Assembly (NCBI GenBank): GCA_027451885.1
Contig: DAIDHX010000305.1
Span: 1 to 33,837, forward strand
From: Planctomycetales bacterium
GTDB lineage: Bacteria; Planctomycetota; Planctomycetia; Isosphaerales; Isosphaeraceae
Direction: 5' to 3'
DNA: 33,837 bases
Part shown: in pieces, positions 16,321-22,970 of the stretch
How the letters are laid out: every line of letters begins with the position of its first letter
Numbering within the stretch: the stretch's first letter is position 1
Made by a program: the position numbers and the translations under genes
The notes under the pieces: model-generated
What the model was told of the DNA's origin: nothing
The model's input: only the letters and a program-made list of their open reading frames with translations
Database searches by the model: none

Positions 16321-16770
16321 TCCGGCCTCATGTCTGCCACTCTGTTGCGTGTGAGAAGCTGAGGCTAGCCCTGGTTGCATGGGCGCGTCAACGGACATCA
16401 TTGTCGGGTCTACCAGGCTCACTAAAGTCAATCAGGATCATCCGTAAGCCGCCAGACAGGCACGCATTGCAGGCCGCCGTGCGCCGAAATGCCGCTTATG
16501 AATCGGAGATCAACTGAGATTCAAGGCGTGAAATCCACCCGAATCCTGGATCACGCGATACCAATTTGGTTAAGGCTTGTTAAATCTCTCAGTGGTTGTT
16601 GCGCCTGTAAAATGGGAATTTCGATGTCACAGTGGGAGCGGGACGGCGGAATCCGGGCAGGATGTTCGGATTTCGATTCACTCCTCGCGCTGGCACATCA
16701 CGCGCTTTTGCCGCCGTCCGCGGGTCCTGTGTTCTGGGCATCCGCTACGGATGTCATGGAGGACGATCCG
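16321..16770. other. 450-bp divergent intergenic region
   Basis: No credible gene: the plus-strand frame is open from 16489 but has no ribosome site there and its translation lacks protein character before 16771. The region is less GC-rich than its surroundings around 16555-16620. A TG-TAAAAT extended -10-like element is at 16606-16613 on the plus strand, without a clear -35. A small inverted repeat (AATCCG at 16650-16655 with CGGATT at 16667-16672) follows. These could belong to the promoter and leader of the gene at 16771. Confidence 0.45.
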
Positions 16771-17787
16771 ATGTTAGGGATAAGGGTGAAGCCACTGGCC
16801 CAAACCAGAGCGCGGCAGACGCGTTCAGCGGGTAGACTGGGTGAGTGTGAGCAGCTTGAAGGGCGAGCCTTGCTTTCTGGAATTTGGTCAGCGCCGGGTG
16901 GAGCGGGCCAATGGACGGGGCGAGCGGTGGACGTGGGTGGTCCGATGGCGCCGTTTCCTGGTTTCTTCGGTGTCCGAGGCGGCGATTCAATGCACGCGCT
17001 GGCCCACACATTGGTGACGACGTCAGGCGGGGCAGCGGGGAAACGGGACTTCCTGGCCCACGGCCCGCAGCTTTCCGCCGCGGCGAAGGACGCGATCCAG
17101 AAGCTTCAGACCGACCTCAAGGCCGCCATCCCCGCGGGCGCCAGGCCTGGCCAATCCGCGGTGGATCAGATGCGTGCTGATATGACCGCGATCCATAACG
17201 GCACGATCACAGGGGCGGCGATCCAGACCACGATTTCGAATGATCAGGCGGCAATCCTTGCGAGCATGGGGGCGTCGCCGGGGCAGGTCGCCCAGATTCA
17301 GGCGGACGAGCAGGCGGTGCAGGTGGCGATGCCCGGCGGCCATGGGCAGATTTTTTTGGGAGGCGCGCCGATGGTAGGCAATCCGCCTCTGCATTTGCCC
17401 GTTGATCCTCCCCTCGGTTCACCGGCCGCGGCCTCGGCCTGGCAAACGCTCTCAGGCGTTCTCAAGGCGGATCTGCCCGCGGGCGCAACGCCGAGTCAGG
17501 CGTCGCTGACGATACTCCAGACCGACCTGGCCTCGGTGCGCAGCGGCGCACTTAGCGGTTCATCGGCGACCAGCCAGATCCAGAGCGACGCCGCGGGCGT
17601 GCTCGAGAGCATGGGCGTTACGCCGACACAGGTTTCACAGATTCAGGCGGATGAACAGGCCGTTGTCCAGGCCATGTCCGCGCGGAATTCCTCCACGACC
17701 AGCGCGGCGGCGACTCCGCCCGCCAACGTGGGGATTTATCTGGCAGGGCTGCCCGTTCCGGGCGGCATGATGAGATTCCATCGCTAG
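16771..17787 (+). CDS. LEPR-XLL-like surface protein with an internal duplication
   Basis: A 338-residue protein of unknown function. The N-terminus has basic residues followed by LEGRALLSG (29-37), matching the LEPR-XLL/'ERALLS' motif found at the N-terminus of many large exported planctomycete proteins. The rest is a Gly/Pro-rich stretch, then two related helical modules of about 80 residues (about 104-187 and 222-302). Both contain LQTDL, an IPAGA/LPAGAT-P turn, and end SMG-x-(S/T)-P-x-QV-x-QIQADEQAV. The start at 16771 has GGAGG about 9 nt upstream. A likely cell-surface or secreted role is inferred from the motif. It lies 37 bp before the degenerate OmpR-type regulator, which may be co-transcribed. 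Confidence 0.8.
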   Translation: MLGIRVKPLAQTRARQTRSAGRLGECEQLEGRALLSGIWSAPGGAGQWTGRAVDVGGPMAPFPGFFGVRGGDSMHALAHTLVTTSGGAAGKRDFLAHGPQLSAAAKDAIQKLQTDLKAAIPAGARPGQSAVDQMRADMTAIHNGTITGAAIQTTISNDQAAILASMGASPGQVAQIQADEQAVQVAMPGGHGQIFLGGAPMVGNPPLHLPVDPPLGSPAAASAWQTLSGVLKADLPAGATPSQASLTILQTDLASVRSGALSGSSATSQIQSDAAGVLESMGVTPTQVSQIQADEQAVVQAMSARNSSTTSAAATPPANVGIYLAGLPVPGGMMRFHR

Positions 17788-17824
17788 GACGGGTCGGCCA
17801 TGTGGGCGGCCCAGGGGACTGCGC

Positions 17825-18682
17825 ATGATTGTTTCCGTGAACGACCCCATTTCCTCTGGGCCGCAGGGACTTTCCTTCCCTGGCCGGCTCGAAGCCGCGA
17901 ACGCCTGGGATTCAGGCCCGATGATCGACAACGGCTTCGACTCCAGGCAGCCATTGCCGCGTGAGGCAGACGCAGATGCGCGGGGCTCGGGAGCAAGATA
18001 CTTGCTCATCGCTGATGATTCCTCGCTCGTCGATTCGTTGCTCTCGCCGTTCGAGCAGGCGGGCGCCCGGCTTGAAACGGTCTCGGACGGGCGGCTCGGG
18101 CTTGGCCGCGCGATCGACGAATCGTTCGACCTTGTGCTGCTCGAATTCGAATCACGGGGGCTGGGTGCGATTGAGCTGCTGCGCCAGCTCCGCCGCCGTA
18201 GCCCGGTGCCGGTGATTGTGCTCTCCAGCACCGCTGGCCGCAGCGACCGGATCGCCGCGCTCGACGCCGGCGCGGACGACTTCGTCACCGATCCCCACGC
18301 CGCGGACGAGCTTCTGGCTCGCATCCGCGCGATCCTGCGACGCAACGGCCAGGGCTCACCCAGCCTGAGCGAGATCGTCCAGGTGAACGGTGTGCGGATC
18401 GCCGTCACGGCGCGGCAGGTGTGGATCGATGAGGAGCCGCTCCAGCTCACGACCATTGAATTCGAAGTGCTCGAAATCCTGGTACGTTCGGCGGGGCGCG
18501 TGGTCTCGCGCGGCGAGCTCACCGCGCTGATTCATCAACGTCCCGCTGCGCCTCTGGAGCGCTCGCTGGACGTGCACGTTAGCCACCTGAGGCGCAAGCT
18601 CGGCCCGCGCGGTCCGCTCATCCGCACCATCCGCGGCGTGGGATACATGTTCCAGCCGGAAGTCGGTGGCATGAGCGGGTAA
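17825..18682 (+). CDS. OmpR/PhoB-type DNA-binding regulator with a degenerate receiver domain
   Basis: A 285-residue protein. After a 56-residue leader of low complexity the receiver runs about 57-173. It keeps the acidic pair D64/D65 (LLIADDS), but the phospho-acceptor position holds glutamate (E107 in LVLLEFES) and the usual lysine position holds aspartate (D156 in FVTDPH, normally TKP). The winged-helix DNA-binding domain (about 183-277) is intact, with TTIEFEVLEILVRSAGRVVSR and HVSHLRRKLG, then IRTIRGVGYMF. Canonical Asp phosphorylation therefore looks impossible; the glutamate could mimic a permanently active state or the protein may respond to another signal. No histidine kinase gene adjoins it. 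The start at 17825 has AGGGGA about 8 nt upstream. Confidence 0.88.
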   Translation: MIVSVNDPISSGPQGLSFPGRLEAANAWDSGPMIDNGFDSRQPLPREADADARGSGARYLLIADDSSLVDSLLSPFEQAGARLETVSDGRLGLGRAIDESFDLVLLEFESRGLGAIELLRQLRRRSPVPVIVLSSTAGRSDRIAALDAGADDFVTDPHAADELLARIRAILRRNGQGSPSLSEIVQVNGVRIAVTARQVWIDEEPLQLTTIEFEVLEILVRSAGRVVSRGELTALIHQRPAAPLERSLDVHVSHLRRKLGPRGPLIRTIRGVGYMFQPEVGGMSG

Positions 18683-18696
18683 ATCCGCTCGCGGAA

Positions 18697-19542
18697 CTAG
18701 GGCTGTTTGGGCTCGGCCGTGGATGTCGACGTTCCGCGCAGGGAACGGAGCGACCGGCTGGAGCGGGTGTGCTTGCTCTTCGCGGACTCGGCCGGCGCCG
18801 CGCCCACCAGTCGCTCGAGCTTCTCAAGCCGCTTCACACTGCTTGTGAACGTGTGCGAAGGGCCGAGCTTCGGCTTGATCTTCTGGCCGCGGCCCAGGAC
18901 CTCGAGCGCGGCTTTAACCTCAGAATTCGATTGCAGCGTCTCGTATTTCTCCCGGACCGCGTCCACCGCCCCACGCGCCTCGGTCACGGCTTTTTCCAGG
19001 GCGTCACGCGCGTCACGCGCATCGGCCTCGGCCTGGGCCTTCTGCTGCGGCGAAGGCGGATTCTTCTTGAGCTGCCCCAGAAGCTGATTCATCTGATTCA
19101 TCTCAAGCTGAAGCTCGTTGCGATACATCGTGGCTTCCGCGCGCGACTCGGCCACAAGATTATTCGAATACCCCCTGCGGCCCCGGGGCAGCGAATTGAT
19201 CTGCCGGTTCGTGGCGTTGATCTGGTTCTTGTACTGGTTGATTTGTTGCTGGAGATTGTTGAGCGCAGCCTGATATTGCTGCGGGCTCACGGTGCTCGCC
19301 CGTTGGATTTCGGCCTTACGATAAGCCTGGAACGCCTGGTATGCCTCATCGATCTTGGAACGTGCCTCCGCGTCCGCCTCGAGCAGGTAAAAGTCCCCCG
19401 CGCGGCTGAGGCCAAGCTTCTTGAGTGCGTCTTCCTGGGCGGCTGCGTCTCCGCTCGCCGCGCGCGCCGCCGACGCGAGCCCGAGCGCAAACAGCACACC
19501 CAACAATCCAGCAACCTTTCGCCGAGTCGAACGAGTCAGCAT
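18697..19542 (-). CDS. Exported coiled-coil protein of unknown function
   Basis: A 281-residue protein with a clear signal peptide (basic RSTRRK, hydrophobic core to about residue 24, AARA-A site near 28). The mature part is almost all helix: heptad-like segments rich in Gln and Asn at about 88-118, a second at 132-160, and a long Ala/Glu/Arg segment at 165-215, then a basic Ser-rich tail. I recognise no named family. The chosen start at 19542 directly precedes the signal peptide; the frame is open to 19659 but overlaps the neighbouring gene. It lies 46 bp downstream of the NYN-domain gene on the same strand and convergent to the regulator gene, 14 bp away. A periplasmic structural or scaffold role is a guess. 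Confidence 0.78.
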   Translation of the reverse strand: MLTRSTRRKVAGLLGVLFALGLASAARAASGDAAAQEDALKKLGLSRAGDFYLLEADAEARSKIDEAYQAFQAYRKAEIQRASTVSPQQYQAALNNLQQQINQYKNQINATNRQINSLPRGRRGYSNNLVAESRAEATMYRNELQLEMNQMNQLLGQLKKNPPSPQQKAQAEADARDARDALEKAVTEARGAVDAVREKYETLQSNSEVKAALEVLGRGQKIKPKLGPSHTFTSSVKRLEKLERLVGAAPAESAKSKHTRSSRSLRSLRGTSTSTAEPKQP

Positions 19543-19588
19543 GACGAACCTGGCCTTTCCAGAGCGTGTGCGTGCCTGATCCAGCCTG

Positions 19589-20470
19589 TTAGCGTCGGAT
19601 CGAGCGCAAACGGCGTGCCGTCCGGGGCTGACCAGGCGTTTCCGCGCCCAGACGCTCACCCGCTGGCGCTGCGCTGTTCGGTTGCTCGCCGCAGATCCGC
19701 GTTACCACGTAAGTACCACTTTTCGGATTCCGCTCGATGTCGACAATCGCCAAATTGTCCGCCGCCTCAAGCAAATGCGTGAAGCTCCGATATCCATAAT
19801 AGCTCTCGTCAAACGATGGCTTCTTGCGCTTCATGGTGTCCTTGATCATCGAGGCGTAGAGCACCTCGTGATTCTCCCGCCGAAGCGCATTGCAGGCCTC
19901 AAGCAACAGACTGAAAAGCTCACGCTGCTTCTCCGGCAAATTCGGCGGCAAGTACGCATTCAAATCGGTGACAAGCTGCTGCTCGTTTTGCTCCTGCCGT
20001 TCCAGATCTTCGTAATAGATGAACTCGTCGCAGTTGTCACGCAGCAGGTCCGAGGTCGAACCCTTCATCCCCAGCCCAATCACGTGCTTGCCGTTCTCCT
20101 TGAGCTTGGAGACCAGCGGCGAAAAATCCGAGTCCCCCGAAACGATCACGAAGGTATCCACATGCGGCTTGCTCCACGCCAGGTCGATCGCATCGACCAC
20201 CAGGCGGATATCCGCTGAGTTCTTCCCCGTTTGAGACCGCTTGGGAATCTCAATCAGCTCAATCGCCGACTCGTGAAAAGGCGCAGTGTAGGCAGGGAAC
20301 CGGCTCCAGTCCGCATACGCCTTCTTGACAATGAGCTTGCCCTTTTCCACCAGACGCTCAAGCACCTTCTGAACCTCGAACCGCGATTTCCGCTGGTTCT
20401 GAAAGCCCATCGCCAGATTCTCAAGGTCAATGAAGACCGCCAGGTTGCGCTCGCGTTCCGTTTTCGTCAT
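19589..20470 (-). CDS. NYN-domain (LabA/DUF88-type) putative RNase with OST-HTH/LOTUS domain
   Basis: A 293-residue cytoplasmic protein. The NYN (PIN-like) nuclease domain spans about 8-155 with the expected acidic residues: D15 and N18 in FIDLEN, D87 and D93 in SADIRLVVDAID, and D113/D115 in VSGDSDFSPL. This set binds metal and is found in LabA-type proteins and eukaryotic limkain-like nucleases. The C-terminal segment, about 183-258 (LLLEACNALRRE, then YRSFTHLLEAAD), matches the OST-HTH/LOTUS RNA-binding type. The combination implies RNA cleavage or binding; substrates are unknown. The start at 20470 is an ATG with AGGA about 10 nt upstream; an upstream TTG at 20494 is less likely. Confidence 0.9.
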   Translation of the reverse strand: MTKTERERNLAVFIDLENLAMGFQNQRKSRFEVQKVLERLVEKGKLIVKKAYADWSRFPAYTAPFHESAIELIEIPKRSQTGKNSADIRLVVDAIDLAWSKPHVDTFVIVSGDSDFSPLVSKLKENGKHVIGLGMKGSTSDLLRDNCDEFIYYEDLERQEQNEQQLVTDLNAYLPPNLPEKQRELFSLLLEACNALRRENHEVLYASMIKDTMKRKKPSFDESYYGYRSFTHLLEAADNLAIVDIERNPKSGTYVVTRICGEQPNSAAPAGERLGAETPGQPRTARRLRSIRR

Positions 20471-20820
20471 GGAATTCGACTTCCTACCGCCCAAACCCTG
20501 CGCCCAGGCGGCTCACCGCGATCCGATGTGTATGAGCAACATGCCGACGCCTTCCCTTCACACCAGTCAGTTTAAGCGAAAAAAAACTCTTTCGCGATGC
20601 CATCTCAGAAGCGAGCAATCCTCCTTTTGTTTGAACACCACAACGGCTCACAAGGATCACACGGGGTGTTCGGATTCAACCAGAATAACAGAATGAGCAG
20701 TCTGCACAGTGTACTACGATTGCGTGGACTTGCGAGATTTAGGGGCTTCTCCGGCATTCGCGGATTGAGTAAGCTAAAGCAGCATTCGAGCGACCTCTGG
20801 GAATTTGGAGTTTTGCAACG
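20471..20820. other. 350-bp divergent intergenic region, AT-rich
   Basis: Between the NYN gene and the cysteine-rich gene. It is visibly less GC-rich than its flanks from about 20570 to 20820. It contains a run of eight or more adenines near 20579-20586 flanked by GCGAAA (20576-20581) and TTTCGC (20590-20595), and a longer-range inverted repeat GAACACC (20633-20639) with GGTGTTC (20665-20671). I see no open reading frame with protein character and cannot assign a promoter with confidence. Confidence 0.45.
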
Positions 20821-21825
20821 ATGAACTCGAGACGGCGAGAGCATGGAGCGGGAGTGGGTTGGATCCTGGGAATGGCCGTCATGGCTGGGATGTCGGCCTG
20901 GGTGCCTGCCAGGGCGTATGCAGGGATGCCCGCTTTGGAGACTACGGCCAATGGGATCGATTGTGTCCAGCCTGTGGTGTATCGCACCGAGGTACGCACA
21001 GTGCAGGTGCCGGTCACGCGCATGGTGAGTGAGGTTGTGAACGAGTCACGGAGCGTCACTTGCTGGACGCCCGTGCAAGAGACGGTGCAGCGCCAGGTGA
21101 CGCGCTACGTGTGCGAGCGGAAGCTGGTCACCGAGACGCGGTACCGTCCAATCTGCGAGCAGCAGATGGTGGAAAAGACGGTTTATGAACCGCGCTGTTC
21201 CTGGGAATGGGTGGAAAAGACGGTCACCCGGATGGTTCCCCAGTGCGTCACGGAACCGGTGCCTGTGACGAAAATGGTGGAGGTGATCGAGCAGAAGGTC
21301 GCGTACGTGGCTCGCAAGGTCCCCGTGACCCAGATGGTGCCGGTGACGACCTGCGTGCATTCCTGCGGGCATCGCTGCAAGGCGGGTTGCGGCGTCTGTG
21401 GCGGGGTGACGACCTGCGTGACCTATCGGCCTGTGACGACGTGTGCGATTGAGCATGTTCCGGTCACCCGCCCGGTGCAGAGCTTCCGGCCGCAGACGGA
21501 CATGGTCACGATGACGCATACGAAGTTCGTACCGGTGCAGGAGAAGGTGCAGGTTTGCCAGCGTAAGGTGGAGCAGATTCCGCACAAGGTAACGGTCTGC
21601 GAAACCCGAACTCGGCTTGAGCCTTACCAGGTGCAGGTTTGCCGCCGGGTTTCGACGCCGGTGACCGAGACGGTGCCTGTCACGGTGACGAAGATGGTGC
21701 CGCACACGCAAACCCAGGTTGTACCGACCGTGCGTTGCCGAGCGGTGACCGAGATGGTGACGCAGCAAGTGTCAGTCTGCGTCCCCTGCGAGCCCGCTGC
21801 GCAGGCAACGGGCCAGGGGAGTTAA
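20821..21825 (+). CDS. Exported cysteine-rich YTV-like repeat protein, possible cell-wall component
   Basis: A 334-residue protein with a signal peptide (hydrophobic segment to about residue 30, ARA-Y-AG site). The mature part is a low-complexity beta-type protein made of short repeats such as VPVTRMV, VPVTKMV, VPVTQMV and VPVTRPV, mixed with valine/threonine-rich segments, with about 19 cysteines in 300 residues, including a dense cluster (CVHSCGHRCKAGCGVCGG). It resembles cysteine-rich YTV-domain proteins known from planctomycete cell walls, where disulphide cross-linking is thought to matter. GGAG lies 10 nt before the ATG. Codon use and composition look native. Attribution to the YTV family is by pattern, not by an alignment. 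Confidence 0.82.
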   Translation: MNSRRREHGAGVGWILGMAVMAGMSAWVPARAYAGMPALETTANGIDCVQPVVYRTEVRTVQVPVTRMVSEVVNESRSVTCWTPVQETVQRQVTRYVCERKLVTETRYRPICEQQMVEKTVYEPRCSWEWVEKTVTRMVPQCVTEPVPVTKMVEVIEQKVAYVARKVPVTQMVPVTTCVHSCGHRCKAGCGVCGGVTTCVTYRPVTTCAIEHVPVTRPVQSFRPQTDMVTMTHTKFVPVQEKVQVCQRKVEQIPHKVTVCETRTRLEPYQVQVCRRVSTPVTETVPVTVTKMVPHTQTQVVPTVRCRAVTEMVTQQVSVCVPCEPAAQATGQGS

Positions 21826-21973
21826 CGCTCCGGCCGGCGTCGAGCGACAACCCAGACCGCGGCGCTCTGTTTGAGGGCGTCGCGGTTTTCGTTTGCGCGG
21901 AGCGAAACCTGCGTTCTGAGAGGAACCGGGAGGATCGACTTCGAGGAGATCGACTTGCTGGATCGTGCGCGCA

Positions 21974-22007
21974 TAAAAAACCCCGACTGGTAGGTCCAGC
22001 CGGGGTT
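21974..22007 (-). terminator. Rho-independent terminator for the Ala/Pro/Lys-repeat gene
   Basis: On the minus strand a 12-bp stem (arms 22007-21996 and 21990-21979, one mismatch, 5-nt loop) is GC-rich and is followed directly by a run of six T (21980-21975). It lies about 50 nt after the stop codon at 22060. On the plus strand the hairpin is not followed by T, so it should act only for the minus-strand gene. Confidence 0.85.
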
Positions 22008-22059
22008 GGCATGCGATCGAGGGTTGTGCGCCCTCGGCAGATCGCGAGGGTGAAGCCGC

Positions 22060-22530
22060 TCAGCTCTTCTTGACCGGCGGTGAGACCGGAGGAGGCGGAG
22101 GAACTTCCTTCGCGGGAGACTGGGGTGCGGCCTTGGCCGGAGGAGCCGGGGCCGGCGCAGCCTTGGCCGGAGCCTGAGGCGCGGGAGCAACCTTGGCCGG
22201 AGCCTGAGGCGCAGGAGCAACCTTGGCCGGTGCGTGCGGCGCAGGCATCGCCTTCGCAGGAGCTTGCGGCGCGGGAGCAACCTTGGCCGGCGCGTGCGGC
22301 GCAGGCATCGACTTGGCAGGGGCCTGAGGCGCAGGGGCAACCTTCGACGGAGCATGCGGCGCAGGCATCGTCTTCGCAGGAGCGTGCGGCGCAGGCATCG
22401 TCTTGGCAGGTGCCTGGGCCGCGGGCATCGCCTTGGCAGGGCTCTGCGGCGTCTGGGCCGACGCGCTGCCAGCCAGGCCAAGCCCGGCCAGCGCGACTAC
22501 CGCGCTTCCGAACACGCGAATCTTCGTCAT
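22060..22530 (-). CDS. Secreted Ala/Pro/Lys-rich tandem-repeat protein
   Basis: A 156-residue protein. The first 24 residues form a signal peptide (MTKIRVFGSAVV, then a Leu/Ala/Gly core and SASA-Q). The mature part is almost wholly ten-residue repeats of two kinds, VAPAPQAPAK and (T/S/A)MPAPHAPAK, ending in KEVPPPPPVSPPVKK. It has no cysteine or catalytic motif, and the repeats resemble PAKA-type linkers of wall-spanning proteins or histone-H1-like Ala/Pro/Lys tails, though a signal peptide argues for an envelope role. The start at 22530 has GGAGA about 11 nt upstream; the frame is open to 22887 but upstream residues look non-coding. A strong terminator follows. Confidence 0.8.
   Translation of the reverse strand: MTKIRVFGSAVVALAGLGLAGSASAQTPQSPAKAMPAAQAPAKTMPAPHAPAKTMPAPHAPSKVAPAPQAPAKSMPAPHAPAKVAPAPQAPAKAMPAPHAPAKVAPAPQAPAKVAPAPQAPAKAAPAPAPPAKAAPQSPAKEVPPPPPVSPPVKKS
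22141..22440 (-). repeat. Ten 30-bp tandem repeats of two alternating types
   Basis: Ten consecutive 30-bp units in exact register start at 22141. Type A units (coding VAPAPQAPAK) and type B units (coding MPAPHAPAK) are arranged, on the plus strand, A', A, A, B, A, B, A, B, B, B', where primes mark divergent end units. The B-A alternation suggests a 60-bp duplication on top of the 30-bp repeat. Units are contiguous without spacers, so this is a coding minisatellite and not a CRISPR array. Confidence 0.9.
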
Positions 22531-22970
22531 CGATGCATTCTCCAGGGAGTCTTCGTGTTGCGAACTCGGGTTCTTTCCTCGCCCAATCCGCTCTCGGGCG
22601 GGATCACAGAACGCTCCAGTATACATGATCGGGGTCTGCGTGTTCTGGGAATTCTGCGAATACCGAGTTGTTTGCACTGACTTTTCCTCAAGTCTTAAGG
22701 CTTTTGGCACACGCTCCCACGGATAAAAAAACCGATCATGACGATCGTAGCGATTCCGCAGACCTTGAGCCCCACGTTCCTGTACCGGCAAAACGGCTCG
22801 ACACTCATGCCCCGGATTCGCGGTGATTGGCTGGGCGTGATCTTGCACCCAGGTTCTCGACCCACGGGCCAGACGCATGGAACACAAACGCGCTCCACAC
22901 GGAAGTCTGCCCGATCCTCGGGGAATTCATTATGATGCGGCGGTGTCATCTGATGGAGGGAGCCGCGGTT
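22531..22970. other. 440-bp divergent intergenic region
   Basis: Between the repeat-protein gene (minus) and the TPR gene (plus). On the minus strand a TGTATACT element (22625-22618) could be a -10 box about 80 nt before the repeat-protein start; no good -35 is seen. On the plus strand in-frame ATGs at 22932, 22935 and 22953 precede the chosen TPR start at 22971, so part of this region may be translated. Otherwise I see no gene or RNA. Confidence 0.4.

Noticed and set aside
16489-16770. N-terminal extension of the LEPR-XLL-like gene
   Set aside because: GGAGG directly before 16771 and the basic leader plus LEGRALLSG after it fix the start; upstream translation has no signal or motif.
21880-21912. 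Hairpin after the cysteine-rich gene as its terminator
   Set aside because: The GGTTTTCG/CGAAACC stem has a bulge and is not followed by a T-run on the plus strand.
22141-22440. Possible CRISPR array
   Set aside because: Units are contiguous 30-bp repeats without spacers and lie in frame inside a gene with a signal peptide.
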